A DNA stretch of 64,000 bases from Flaccisagitta enflata (GCA_965153355.1 OZ231126.1:62186001-62250000); one strand, 5' to 3'. Positions 35,421 to 47,707 are shown, counted from the stretch's first letter. The notes: generated from the letters alone by a model not told the origin. Translations and numbers: made by a program.

Positions 35421-35672
35421 GGGCGTTTCTAGTCAAAGACGATCGCGTTTTGAAAGGGCCACTCGGTCGCTCGCAACGTTCGTTCGCTCGCACCGCTCAC
35501 TCCGTTCACTCGCTTCGCAGCGCTCCGCTTCGCTACGCTCCGCTTCGCTACGCTCCGTTCACGGGCTCGCTCACTCCCTTGTGGGACAGTTGAAATTCTT
35601 GAATATGTGTTCACGCTGTTGTCGCTTTTCACGGGAACAAACGCGTTTTTGGCGCTCACTAGAAACACGCCC
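35421..35672. mobile_element. R4 element, copy 2 (GC-rich, short TIRs)
   Basis: Left tip GGGCGTTTCTAGTC; right tip ACTAGAAACACGCCC. It contains the same ordered blocks as the copy at 33458, with a local repeat of CGCTCCGCTTCGCTA in the core. About 252 bp. Confidence 0.82.
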
Positions 35673-36490
35673 TTTGTCCGTATTTCAGTTTCCGTTGTTC
35701 CGCGATGCTGATCTGAAATGACCCGCCTGCGGCTGTTTTCTATGCTCAGGAGAACGGAGAGAGTGAAAATAAATGGAGGAAAAAAAAAATTAGATATCTA
35801 GAATCTAGATACACCAAAAGACAAAGCGGAGAAAAAGGAAGGGAGTAAAAAGAGTTGTGAGCTAGAATCAGAGGAAAAACTCGAACCGATACCATTTACC
35901 GCGTACCGGTGCAGTAGGTAGGGCTAGTAGCAATGCTGTAGCTATGTTGATGATAGCGTAGGAACAAAAACTGCCCACAATAACACAAATAGATGGGTAC
36001 TATTATGCATCGAAGAATAGTCCCAGAAGTGTTTCAGCGTTGTTACTTGTTAGTCAACCGTTCCAGAGACAGGGCACAGGCACGAACTTCAAGAAATGTC
36101 TAGAAGTGAAACAATCCATTAACTTCAATACCGTTTCAAAATCGCTGAACACTTTCATACACACACAGCGCGACGATGGAAAGACTAATGAATGCACGGA
36201 TGGACGGATCAACCTTTTATTAGAGATGCGATAGCGGATCTTCCAAGAAAAAATCGTATCTATCGGTGGATTGGTCTTTTCTTTTCTATTTTTATCCAGC
36301 CGCTTTTTATCTGTCTTTCCATTTTCCGCCACCAGGATTCGATTCCGTTAATCAAATAAAGTGCGTCTAGAAGACTGGGAAGACACATTGGCTTTGGAGT
36401 GGAATCAACCGCACCAGTCTAACCTAATAAATGGAAAAAAAAGAGACTGACAGACAAGTGGAGGAGAGCGAAAAACAGAGAAAAAACCGA
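35673..36490. other. Spacer with an R5 half copy
   Basis: 36195-36240 has ATGGACGGATC, TTTTATTAGAGATGCGATAG, resembling the right half of R5. The rest is unrecognised. Confidence 0.45.
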
Positions 36491-36494
36491 GGAT

Positions 36495-36672
<178 letters not shown>

Positions 36673-36914
36673 ATTACACAAACGCAAACGCAAACACAAT
36701 CACAAACACAAACACACACTCATACATTGCTACGTTAGCCTGCGTATGAAGTTTCTTCGACAATCCCAAGTTTTATAGATGAAGGCCAGATCAGAAATCT
36801 TCTAACCGGTGTGCTATTGGTTTTTTTTCCGGCTAATGAGTTGAATATGTGTTGGTTACTGTACTGGTTGAGAAACGTAAATGATCATAAATAGCTTTCT
36901 TCCCCAGATGATAA

Positions 36915-36960
36915 TTTTTAGTCGCGTGAACGCTATGTCGGTCGGTCGGTCACATTTCTG
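36915..36960 (-). mobile_element. R1 fragment, hairpin end only
   Basis: TTTTTAGTCGCGTGAACGC, GGTCGGTCGGTCACATTTC; breaks off into TTATAGGTAA repeats. Confidence 0.6.
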
Positions 36961-36969
36961 AAATATAGG

Positions 36970-38060
36970 CTTTATAGTTATCTTAAAGGTTATTAAAGGT
37001 TAATAAAGATAATTATAGGTAATTTTAGGTAAATATAGGTATTTTAGTAATTTGTATCATATAAGTCAGAAAAATTGTCTTGGACTATAAATTGATGTAA
37101 TTATAGGAAATATAGGAAGCTAAAATTCTTTATATTTGCTTAATCAAAATTTGTCTCTGATGAGCTTAACGCGAAACTAGTAGGACAATCTGTCATGTTC
37201 AAAAAGTTTCAACCTTATTTGCCGTGGATTTTATCTCCTGTTCATTAAAATTCAACACATCATTGAAAATTCGTCTTCTTTTTCAAATATAGGAAATAGT
37301 GAGTAATTATAGGTGATTATAGATAATTATTGGTAATTTAATGTAATTGTAGGTAATTAATAATTATAGGTACAGTAGATGTCGTCTAGACTTGGAAATA
37401 CGGGGGAATTCATTACAGGAAGACAAATAAACTTAAGAGACTGATATTTGAAATATAAACTAATAAAAGGATGCTTTATTGCCCATGGGGGTTGGTTGCC
37501 ATGGAAACACATTTCCATGTATTCACGCCAAAGTATCAATATTTTGAGAAATTTTTTGAGGGAACATTGTTTAAGATAAGATTTGCTACAACTTTCCCCG
37601 CAGTATGTTCTGTAAAAATATTGCTCGTTTAGCCGTTGCTAGGGGGCGTAACTATATGTGACAGCCCTGTGATGCTCCTAACCGCCAAATAGCGATATTC
37701 TTACAGAACATACTGTGGAAAGTTGTGTTTTCAAACAATGTTCTCTCAAAATTCTCAAAATATTGATACTTTGGTGTGAATACATGGAAATGTGTTTCCA
37801 TAGCAACCAACACCCATAGGCAATAAAACATCCTTTTATTAATTTATATTTCAAATATCAGTCCCTTAAGTTAATTTGTTTTCCTGTAATGAATTCCCCC
37901 GTATTTCCAAGTCTAGACGACATCTACTGTATTTACAGGTGGTTATAGGTAACTATGGGTAATTATAGGAAGATATAGGTACTTACAGTTATCTTTATTA
38001 TCTTTATAACCTTAATTACCTTAATTACCTTTATTACCTTTATTACCCTTATTACCACGC
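36970..38060. repeat. (GGTAATTATA)-type degenerate array, split by a MITE
   Basis: AGGTAATTATAGG/AGGTTATTAA units at 36980-37050 and 37285-37372. The array resumes after the MITE at 37935-37990 and shifts to TTACCTTTATTACC to 38056. The MITE at 37373-37929 is inserted inside this array. Confidence 0.7.
37373..37929. mobile_element. Palindromic TA-target MITE, copy 2 (557 bp)
   Basis: Same terminal CAGTAGATGTCGTCTAGACT and inner landmarks as 21381-21855, including GGATGCTTTATTGCC, CAGTATGTTCTGTAA, and GTTGCTAGGGGGCGTAACTA. TA flanks both sides (37371-37372, 37930-37931). It is about 80 bp longer, mostly from material beside the arms around 37405-37440 and 37850-37890 and a CATGGAAACACATTTCCATG block. 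Confidence 0.9.
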
Positions 38061-38171
38061 GAGTAAGGTTTGTTGACCTTGTTTCCCGCTGAATTTTGAA
38101 CCCTCGTGGTCCCACGACTTGGTGCTTCAGCTCTCACCCAAAAGTGATGCCGATGCCCAGATTGGAGAGAA

Positions 38172-38362
38172 AACAGGGCTGGATACACGGCTACCGAAGT
38201 TGCGTGCGGGTGGGCAGGGGCCATATTTGAGGTCACTAGACCATTTGGGCAGGAGCAATGAGGTAAAACTAAAAACTAAAAATCATAAAAAAGTAAAGTG
38301 TTACCAACAGACCAACCGATGGACAAAGCGGGGTGTAGAGTCGCGTAGCACGCAACTAAAAA
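38172..38362 (+). mobile_element. R1 dispersed element, long variant
   Basis: AACAGGGCTGGATACACGGC, GAAGTTGCGTGCGGGTGGGCAGGGG, CATTTGGGCAGGAGCAATGA, ACCAACCGATGGAC core, AGTCGCGTAGCACGCAACTAAAAA end. Confidence 0.78.
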
Positions 38363-39111
38363 CAGGGAAGAAAAAACTGTGGTTGGGGAGGAAAGAAAGG
38401 AAAAAGAGAAAAAAATGGTGAAAAAGATACCGAATTCTGCTCCCAGCGCAAATGAACGGTTTTCCCCCAAGGAGACGTAGCACTGCCAATTCACTTGTCT
38501 ATCATCCGTCCAAAACTGACCATTCATCTAGATCTGCTGATTCTTATCCTGTGTTTCTTCCAAAACTCACGCTTATGCAGGTTGGGAAGGCGAGAAATAT
38601 TTCCGTTGGTAAAATCGTGAAACCCTTGCCTGATCAAAAATTAAGTATTCCAAATAAGAAGAAATATGTATATGCGATAGAGTAAGCTCAATTTGGGCAT
38701 TCAAATGAAACATTATTTCCAAGCACTCTTCATGTTCCATTTGCATATTAAGAGCCTGATTTCATTGGAAAATCGATTTGGACTATATCTAGGCACTCCG
38801 TCATCAATGCTGTAGTTGTACAGTGGACTGCTGTCATATCGGCACCTGATTTAGCAACCATGATGCCTGGGTCCCAAAATCTTACAGGCTTTTATAATGT
38901 TAATTTTCCCTGATTTAACAACACCTGATTTAGCAGCCAAACCTGATTTACAGGCACTACAGGGTGTTTCACATCAAACAGGACAAAAGAAAACGATGTA
39001 TTTCTGCTTCTAAATGTGCAAAATCATTTCTGAAAACTGTTTCAAAGAGATAACTTCAGACGATTTTTGAATGATACAGACTTTTGTTAGTCATGGTTGA
39101 CATCACATGTG

Positions 39112-40319
39112 TCTGACAGCCAATCCAGCACGCCACGGGGGAGGCTTTCATAGGTCAAGAAAAATTCTCGGTCATAATGGAGAGTGGTTTGGGCCTCAGG
39201 AAGGTTTACTTTATCACTTTATACCAAAACAAAAATTTTTTTACTTCAAAATTGTTTTAAAATGCCGTAAAAAGCTGTAAAATCGGCATTTTTGACAGTT
39301 TTTTTGGTCTGAAACCGCTGCTAAGGAAAAAAAATAGGCAAACAATAATTATATGGCACTAAGACACATTCATGCATAAATACAGGCTAACCCGTCATCA
39401 TTTAATATCATTTTGTGCCGTAAAATGCTGTAAAAATGGCATTTTTTGATGACAAGTTGGCATGTATTTATGCATGAATATGTTTTAGTGCCAGATAATC
39501 ATTGTTTGCCTATTTTTCAACCGTTATAGCGGTTTTGGACAAAAAAAACTGTCAAAAATGCCAATTTTACGGCTTTTTACGGCATTTTACGGCATTTTAA
39601 AAAAATTTTGAAGTGAAAAAATTTTCATTTTGGTATTAAATGATAAAGTAAACCTTCCTGAGGCTAAAACCACTCTCCATTATGACCGAGAATTTTTCTT
39701 GACCTATGAAAGCCTCCCCCGTGGCGTGCCAGGATGAGAATGACAGTACACCGGGTTTTTCTGTAGTTTTGCTATGCTCATCTGTGTACAATACAAGAAC
39801 AATCGAGTAGGAAATATTCCTTGGAGGGGTTTTTGAAAAAAAATCGATTTTTCGCCCACAGGAAAGGTGGTGGTAATGCAGATTCTTTTGAGTTGTATTG
39901 ACTCATTTTTTGATTCCATATTGTTATTCTATGCAAAATTTCCTTTTATTTGATAGGTCACACTATATGGTTTAATACAGAAATAAAGTTTTCATTTTTT
40001 GAGCCACCGTTACTTTTTTGTAATGGTGACTCAAAAAATGAAAATTTAAGTTTTTTGCAAAAGTATAGAGTGCGACCTATCAAATGAAAAAAAAAATTGC
40101 ATAGAATAACAATATGGAATCAAAAAATGAGTTAATACAACTCACAAGAATCTGCATTACCACCACCTTTCCTGTGGGCGAAAAATCAATTTTTTTTCAA
40201 AAAACCCTCTAGGTAAGATTTCCAACTCGATTGTTCTTGTATTGTACACAGATGAGCATAGCAAAACTACAGAAAAATCCGGTGTACTGTCATTCTCACC
40301 CTGGATTGGCTGTCAGACA
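39112..40319. mobile_element. Layer B: fold-back element split by layer A
   Basis: TGTCTGACAGCCAATCCAG at the left and its complement at 40300-40319 are the tips. With 39129-39728 and one CCAG removed, the left arm continues GATGAGAATGACAGTACACC and pairs with the right arm through to a centre near 40015. Arms of about 295 bp, mostly conserved. Confidence 0.8.
39129..39728. mobile_element. Layer A: 600 bp palindrome with CCAG duplication
   Basis: Begins CACGCCACGGGGGAGGCTTT and ends with its complement. Arms of about 290 bp pair, including TAGGTCAAGAAAAATTCTCG, GGTTTACTTTATCA and TGCATGAATATG-type blocks near the centre at about 39430. CCAG lies on both sides (39125-39128, 39729-39732), and removing the unit plus one CCAG restores the continuity of layer B. 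Confidence 0.85.
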
Positions 40320-41160
40320 TAAACCCTCCACAAAACCATGAAAAAATGCCTTTTTTTGGCAAAAAATATCAATTTCCATCACAATACAAGGTTTTTCCTC
40401 AGATTTTCCATGCCATATGCAAATATAGATGACAAAAAATGGTCAGAAATGGTTGTCAGTTAAGCTAGGACAATAAAGATTTGGATTCCCTCATGACTTA
40501 TGTTAAAATTGTATTATTCACTATAGTTATTCAACGTTTTCTCAATGCACATGAATCTTTTTTGTGGCGAAACATACAAAAAAGTCTCTGGACCGTACAA
40601 TTTTCTCATTTTCTGCACAGGTATGATTCTACCTCACAATATCTTTGATTCAAGATCATTGCCAGGATTGTAGCACCATTTGTTTAGAAATGACGAAAGG
40701 ATAAAAAGATGCTTGTCAAAACATAACAAATCGAGCAAAAACTTGAAGTGAAAACCATACTTTGCTTTGAACAATACAAAAAGATTCAATTTTTTTGATG
40801 AGCCTTTGACAAGTTACAGATAACAAAATCGTTTTTCAAGAGCTGTTTGCCAAATCATTCTACCATTTTTAGAAGCTGAGATACATCGTTTTCTTTGGTG
40901 TTTAACGTGGTACTCCCTGTATTTTCTGGTCCCATGAAAAAATTACACCTAATTTAAAGACATCGATAAATATTTTGATCAAATTGATGACAGTTATCTT
41001 TCATAATCATCAATCATTTTGCCAACATTTGATATAATAAAATGAAATAAAATTTTAAATTGAAAAACCCTACAAATATATATATAAAAAAACATGAATA
41101 GTAAATCAACAATGCACATCTGTAGCTATTTTTGTTTAGAAAGATTTGAATCAGAATCAA

Positions 41161-41376
41161 TTTTTAGTCGCGTGCACGCGACTCTACATCCCACTGTCTG
41201 TCTGTCCGTCTGTCCGTCCGTCCATCGGTCCGTCACACTTTTACTTTTTTTATCAATTTGATTTTTTTAAGTCATTTAAAGTCAATTAAGAGTATACTGA
41301 GTCATTCTAAGTCATTCTTAGTCATTCTAATTCAATCTGTAAGTCTCGCACGCGACTTTTAGGTGTTGGCCTTGTT
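41161..41376 (-). mobile_element. R1 dispersed element inside layer D
   Basis: TTTTTAGTCGCGTGCACGCGACT, CCGTCTGTCCGT core, a local AGTCATTCTA repeat (41270-41335), GTCTCGCACGCGAC and GGCCTTGTT. Its presence inside layer D dates R1 mobility after layer D inserted. Confidence 0.8.
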
Positions 41377-41866
41377 CTTTTACTATTGCAGTATTTTTTT
41401 ACTTCACTATATAGTTTGAATGTTTTATATGCAATGATGCCTCATGAATATATCAAAGCAGGCCTATCAGAGGCTATATCTGTAAATTTGTCTTGATTTG
41501 CCAATTGCACCAATGCCTAACCAGTAACCATTGCAATTCATTGAATATACATGTTTGCCTATTTGATATCAATATTTGGTAATTCAATTTAACAACATTC
41601 GGATTTAACAACCAAAATTCCCCAGTCCCTTCAAGACCATTATATCGGATTTCCACTGTATAGAAATACTATGGAAGAAATATTTTAATAATTCCAGCAA
41701 TCAATTCTATTCAACTACAGCATTGATGACGGAGTGCCTAGATAAAGTCCAAATCGATTTTCCAAAGAGATTGGGCTATAACATGCAAATGGAACAAGAA
41801 AAGTGCTTGGAAATAACATTTCATTCGAATGCCCAAATTGAGCCCACTCTGATGTGTAAATGGAAC

Positions 41867-42105
41867 CGAAGTCACGTGCGGGTGGGCAGGGGCAGTGAAG
41901 ATAAAGGCTAACCCAAGCATTTGGGCAGGAGCAGTAATGCGGAAGGCGCACGAAAACGCCGTAAAAGTTAACGTCCACCGACCGACCGACCGCCCGGCCG
42001 ACCGACCGCCCGGCCGACCGACTGCCCGGCCAACGAACCGCCCGACCGACTGCCCAGCATACCGGATTATATCATTATAGAGTCGCGTGCACGCGACTAA
42101 AAAAC
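41867..42105 (+). mobile_element. R1 dispersed element with (ACCG/CCCGGCCG) core
   Basis: GAAGTCACGTGCGGGTGGGCAGGGG, CATTTGGGCAGGAGCAGTAATGC, a GC-rich ACCGACCGCCCGGCCG core (41978-42055), hairpin AGTCGCGTGCACGCGACT, AAAAAA. Confidence 0.82.
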
Positions 42106-42740
42106 TAAGCATGATACGAAACTAAACTACTAGTTACATATGGATGAAAAATGCCAGTGCCAATGCAATAGTACAGTAGTAAACAGTAATGTAAAAACTT
42201 CTACCTAACGTTGATTATATGATAAGACCTACAGGCAAACATAAAAAACAGTTAGATAAACTGTAATAATGAGTCGTGTATAACTTAAAGTTATAGGTAA
42301 ATTGCACTGTCATTGCTAACATGGCTTACAATTCAAAAATTCATCACAAAATTGCATCAACCGCTCATATCAACTTCCTATACCACTTCTATAGCACAAT
42401 TCTCGATTGAAATTCAGCCCTTTTCACCGGCTTTCAGGCCCCGCATCGACTCTCTTAGATCCGGCATTTGCAGCCCAAAATGAGATACCATTCCCAAACG
42501 TCGTTGCACTGTGGAGTTTGTGCGGAATGGAATGTGCCATAGAGGACGCATAAGTGGGTGAATAATTATCAGTTTATCTCTTTGAAACAATTTTTCGAAG
42601 AATGAGATGAAATACAATTCAACTTCCTGCTCATTTCTAGGAAACCTAGAGTTGTAAGTCTTTTGAGGAGCTGTCACAAAAGAAACAGAGCAACCAAATT
42701 CAAAAACAAGTTAAGACCAATATGTGCGCCTCGCGGATTA
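42106..42740. other. Unannotated spacer
   Basis: Nothing recognised. Confidence 0.4.
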
Positions 42741-42744
42741 TAGT

Positions 42745-42905
42745 ATGAATGAATGAATAAATGAATAAATAAATATATAAATGAATGAATGAATGAATGA
42801 ACGAATGAATGAATGAATGAATGAATGAATGAATGAATGAATGAATGAATGAATGTATAAATGTATGAATGAACGAATTGCTGAATGAATGAATGGATGA
42901 ATGAG
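42745..42905. repeat. (GAAT)n microsatellite
   Basis: GAAT tetranucleotides with AAAT/GTAT variants at the edges. Confidence 0.96.
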
Positions 42906-44175
42906 TGATTATATGAAAATTAAAATACTTTCTAGATCTAAGAATGAAGTTTGTCAATGACAATGGTTTTTTGCTGTTTCATGGCCTTTTACACGTGACC
43001 GACTGACCAACGGACATACGAACGGACGGACCTGACTCGTTTTAAATGTGCGAGAAGCCGAGAACGCACAAAGGAGACAACGGACTCAGAGTCATGAAAT
43101 GGGAATCCCCGCTGCTCAAGAAAAAAGAAGTCGGAACCACAGTGCTTTGGCTACGTTTGGATTTCTCGGCTGGTTTTATGAGGACGGTTTATTGAGACTT
43201 TTATCGCGGCGTTTATTACGGTCTCCACTACGGTGGGCATCAGGTATGTGGGTGACGGGGAGAAACCCTACGCTTGGGTGCCCTGCATAGATTCCCTCAA
43301 GAAAAGAAAAGTAACGCGGAAGTAAGGGAGTAGACGGCATGTTTTTACACTGCGTGACCCGAACATTACGAACCGACGGACGGACGGATGTAAGGATGAG
43401 CTGACGGACGAACGGAAAGACTGAAAAAATCCCGCATGAGGAGGAGGGAAAAGGAGAGGAAGAAGAAGTAGGCTGTTTCTATAATCTCCTTTTTGAGAGA
43501 TGGCCAAATAGGTCAATTTCAAAATTGAGAAAATTTGTCAAAAACATTCATGATCAGATAGCTCATGTCAATATGAACATGGTTCAAGAACTGAATTTTG
43601 TTACTGATCCTTGATTTTCATGTAAATTAGGCAGAAATGCAACAAATAATGATCGAAAATAAGCAAAAATTGAGTTGTTTAAGTCTGCAAAACCAAAAAA
43701 ATGGGAATATTTTACTAAATCACAGTTCAAGAATTCAATCAGACCCGATTCTGCTGAAAAAAATTGAGATTTCAATTTTTTTTGAAAATTCTCTATAAGC
43801 AGCTTTTTTGGCTGGTTGGGCCAGTTGGCAAAAATTTACTGAATCTTTCAGCAACGATTAATATAAGTAGGCATTCTCTGAAAGAACCACTGTGCAAAAT
43901 TTCAGCCAAATCGGACAAATATTTTAGAAGTTATGCCGTTTTTTAAAAATTTTGGGTGGTAGGCTGGTTGGGCTGGTTGGGTTGGTTAGATGTGTCCCAG
44001 ATGCACCAAATGCTCTGTCCGTAATAGTTTCAGTACAGTATTGATCCATGCAAAAAATATTTTGTCTCTCTCAAAGGGTTTCCAAGATATGGGCATTTCC
44101 TGATTTTTTTGGTTTACCATTTTGCTGTAAGTGCATACATGCGCCGATAACAAAGAATTAACTATGAAGATTCAT
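42906..44175. other. Spacer with small ACGG patches
   Basis: ACGG/ACGA patches at 43000-43035 and 43370-43420 without recognisable R1 ends. A GGTTGGGCTGGTTGGG patch lies near 43965. No gene recognised. Confidence 0.45.
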
Positions 44176-44418
44176 CTTGAAGCGTGATTATTCTGCAACA
44201 ATTTACTGACCAATCACATTGAAAATTTCATTATGGCTGAATGCCCGGGAGTTAAGACCTGAAATTTTCAGTGTATATGCAAAATTTCATGCTCTTTCTC
44301 ATCGTGTTATCCAAATTTCCATCATCAGTTTCACAATGGCGTGACAGTGACAGACTTAAAGCGTGACATGAGCGTGACAGAAGAGCTGGGGGGGTGTGCA
44401 GAATAATCACGCTTGAAG
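44176..44418. repeat. Spaced 22 bp inverted repeat
   Basis: CTTGAAGCGTGATTATTCTG (44176 onward) and its complement at 44397-44418, 200 bp apart. Between them is a GCGTGACA motif repeated four times (44338-44380). It could be an eroded short TIR element. Confidence 0.5.
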
Positions 44419-45180
44419 AAAAGTGTCATTACGCGGGATTGGGGTGTCACAGTGGCATGAAATTTGGAGTGTATGTCCTTCAAGTAGTCCTCTATTAGAT
44501 AGAAACCTGAAAAGTGATTAACTTTGAGAATTTATAGTGTTTTAAAAAAAGATAATCGGCATACTCAGATTTTGCCATGGAATAGCAAAAAAATTAGAAG
44601 GATCAAAATTTGATGATAATACAATATTTGAACAACTTAGCATTTGCGCAGTAGGATGAAATTTTTTGTACATCACATCGGAATGATGATAACTGATTAA
44701 AAGCTGAGAAATGAGCAGATAATCTATTTTTGATAGGTTTTGCTTGTTACTTCTCTGTCCGGACAAAATCCGGACATGCCAATGTGGCCAATTTGACCTA
44801 ATTTTTACTACCCCTAGGGGTAGGGGTAGTCACTAAAAATGGTTTGGCAAGGTAATCCAGGTAGTTAGGAAGGTCATCCAACTATAAAAACTTGTCACAA
44901 TGCAATAGACATTGCGGTAACACTGTTAATGTGGTGGTGAGTCGGGTTCTCTCGTCGAAAAGAGATTGTGACATTCGCCAGTAATGAGTTAAGTAGCCAG
45001 AATATACAATTTATACATGCAGGCGAGCGATAAAATTTAAAAGAATATCCATGAAATCGATAAACTTAATTATCTGAGTACACTTTTTTTTTTTATATAA
45101 GAGACAGCTTTTTTGAACTCAGCCTGTAATGTTAATAATCATCTGTGTGTGCATCATATGATATGTATGGCTTTTAGTCT
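44419..45180. other. Unannotated spacer
   Basis: A small ACTACCCCTAGGGGTAG palindrome at about 44808; otherwise nothing recognised. Confidence 0.4.
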
Positions 45181-45456
<276 letters not shown>

Positions 45457-45539
45457 CCCTCTCATTTGGTTCTCAGGTTCGCAGGTGGCGCTGGTTCGTT
45501 TCAGAAAGGGAGAAATGTTTCATTCATCTCGAAAGTGGC

Positions 45540-45670
45540 TCGGCAAAGGAGGAGGTAAAGGAGGAGGTGGCGGTGGTAGAGGAAGAAGAAGAGGCAGCAA
45601 AGGAGGCACTGGCGGCGGCGGAAAATGAGAAGCAGGAGTAGGTGGCGGTGGAGGAGTCGGCGGAGCGTCG
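45540..45670. repeat. GGAGGA/GGCGG purine-rich patch
   Basis: Low-complexity G/A-rich sequence giving Gly/Arg-rich frames; not considered coding. Confidence 0.6.
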
Positions 45671-45744
45671 CAGTGGAAAAACGAATTAAATTTGCTTTCT
45701 GGTTGGAATTGGATTATCATCAACCGCTCAACTCAAGAGAGCGC

Positions 45745-46098
45745 GCTTGCGCGCACGGCGCCCTTTCGTTTTTACGCGCCGATGTTCGGTTACGTGCAAC
45801 CGTGTTCCTCTCCGTGCATGGCATCCTTTTGTTTTTACAGGCCAAGACTCGGCTACGTGTAGCCGTGTTCCTCCCCGTGTACAACACTCCTCCTGTTTTA
45901 CAATTTTAAACGCCGATTCATCGAGGCCATGTTCCTCTCCGTGCATGGCACCCTTTTGTTTTTACAGGCCGAGCTGAGACTCGGCTACGTGCAACCCTGT
46001 TCCTCTCCATGTACGGCACCCTTTCGGTTTCATACGGCGCGCCGAGGCTCGGTTGAATGTTACTGCATGTACAACCGTTTTCGTTTTTCACGCGCCGA
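45745..46098. repeat. Degenerate minisatellite of about 65-80 bp units
   Basis: About five units share, in order, GTGTTCCTCTCCGTGCATGG, CACCCTTTTGTTTTTACAGG, CCGAGACTCGGCTACGTG and CAACC. Units are diverged and vary in length. The Arg/Cys-rich frames at 45625-45977 and 45728-46202 are read from it. Confidence 0.8.
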
Positions 46099-46109
46099 GG
46101 TGTAGCTGT

Positions 46110-46182
46110 TTTGTCTCCCATGTTTTGTCCCATGTTTTGTCTCCCATGTTTTGTCTCCCATGTTTTGTCTCCCATGTTAATC
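46110..46182. repeat. 15 bp tandem repeat (TGTCTCCCATGTTTT)
   Basis: Five consecutive copies, one with a 2 bp deletion. Confidence 0.93.
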
Positions 46183-47447
46183 GATCTACATGACCGCGGC
46201 ATGTACTAGTTAGGCCATAAAAAACGCAATTTTCCTAAAAAGATTAGAATTTATGATAATCTACCTCTTCAAATGTTTGCAGGAGAGCATGAATGTTTAA
46301 GACTAGTATCCATTATGACCCTCTGAGCTGAAGCAGGTGCCTGAGCCGTATTTGAGCAAGGATTAAAAAGGTTTTGCCCACATGTTCACTCATAGCTGGA
46401 TCCCAAATTGAAGCGTTTTAATCAACAACTTGTAAGGTTTCTACTAGTTAATGATACCAGGACCTAAAGTATTTTACTGATCTACCTTTTGTTATTACTA
46501 GGGGCAATAATGGAGAGGAAAAATGGCACTGGTGACAGAATTTGTTTTGCATAAACCGATTTGAAGGTAGCTTAACTAAAAATAGGCAAGTTATGTGTGA
46601 CTTTTAGAATGGAACTTTTTCAAAGATTGGTTAATATCTCTGAAACGGCTCATCATAGCCTTTTGGGATTAGGTTTTTTGAACTCCTCTCACGAAAACAC
46701 TTCCAAAATACTCAAGAGAGCAGCACTCTTTGACCAGTATTGTACTCTTATCCTCGTGCATGTAAATTGCGTTTTTTATGGCCTAAGTAGTACTATCTTG
46801 CTAAAGAAAAGTTATAAAAAGCATAATTCACTGTTTTGATAGAATCTGAAAGGTGAACCCAGTGATTATGAGTTGCATGAGTTAGGATGTGTATTGTGTA
46901 ATATACAGAATAGTATGCCATAAGAAAAATGGATAGGTTGGCGTTTTTGCTTTGTTTCGCGAGGTCAGAAATTCTGAGGATCCTCCCTTATCTTCAAATC
47001 AAAGCATCTCGTGAGTCAAGAGTCGTGACAAAAGCCCATCGCACTAACCTGGGTAATTGGTCCCAGCATCTCTGCACTTCCAGGTTATAAATACTGTTAC
47101 AATCATTCTAACGAACTATTTTGTTATTTGCTTGACTTGATATTCATTTCTTCACAGGCAAAATTTCATTATAGACGTATTCGTTATATGTTTATTTATA
47201 ACCTCTTTTAACTGTAGCTCCCAAGTGTTCTGACTTGTGCGCAAAGTGATAAGTCTCACGGTGTAGCTCTTTGCTTATCAATACGGTCGGCAAAAAAGGA
47301 GGAAGGTTCGGCAATCGCAATTTCAACCACGAAAAAGGCGCTGGAGGCTGGAGGCTGAAGGCTGGAGGCTCTGGCCGCTCTGCCGATTGCCGACACCATC
47401 GCTGACGTAGACCATGAATGTCAGTCAAATCCACTGAACTCTGGCTC
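46183..47447. other. Unannotated spacer
   Basis: A short GGAGGCTGGAGGCTGAAGGC repeat lies at 47341-47372. Nothing else recognised. Confidence 0.4.
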
Positions 47448-47448
47448 G

Positions 47449-47534
<86 letters not shown>

Positions 47535-47616
47535 ACCTTTCTATCTTTCTATCTTTCTTTCTTTCCTTCTATCTTTCTATCTTTCTATCTTTCTTTTTTT
47601 CCGTCTCTATTTCTTG

Positions 47617-47707
<91 letters not shown>

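Larger units (their letters stand above)
38960..40919. mobile_element. Layer C: TA-flanked TIR element with CAGGG tips
   Basis: The left end CAGGGTGTTTCACATCAAAC and the reverse complement of the right end CAGGGAGTACCACGTTAAAC share a TIR of about 54 bp, including AAAGAAAACGATGTAT and GCTTCTAAA. TA flanks both sides (38958-38959, 40920-40921). About 1.96 kb with no transposase frame. The interior contains the fold-back B/A pair, then AT-rich sequence to 40919. Confidence 0.75.
38821..41658. mobile_element. Layer D: TA-flanked element with CAGTGGA tips, pogo-like
   Basis: CAGTGGA at 38821 and its complement TCCACTG ending at 41658 are both flanked by TA (38819-38820, 41659-41660). Subterminal TATCGG and GATTTAGCAACC/GATTTAACAACC motifs occur at both ends. 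TA target, CAGTG tips and such subterminal motifs fit non-autonomous pogo/Tc1-mariner relatives. The true TIR match is short, so the family call is tentative. It hosts layer C and an R1 copy. Confidence 0.55.
38686..41843. mobile_element. Outermost fold-back element (layer E) of a nested complex
   Basis: Left arm 38686-38818 (starting GCTCAATTTGGGCATTC and ending CATCAATGCTGTAGTTG) and right arm 41712-41843 are reverse complements with few mismatches over about 132 bp. What lies between is almost entirely a later insertion (38821-41658). The native loop seems to be only 41661-41711. Confidence 0.78.
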
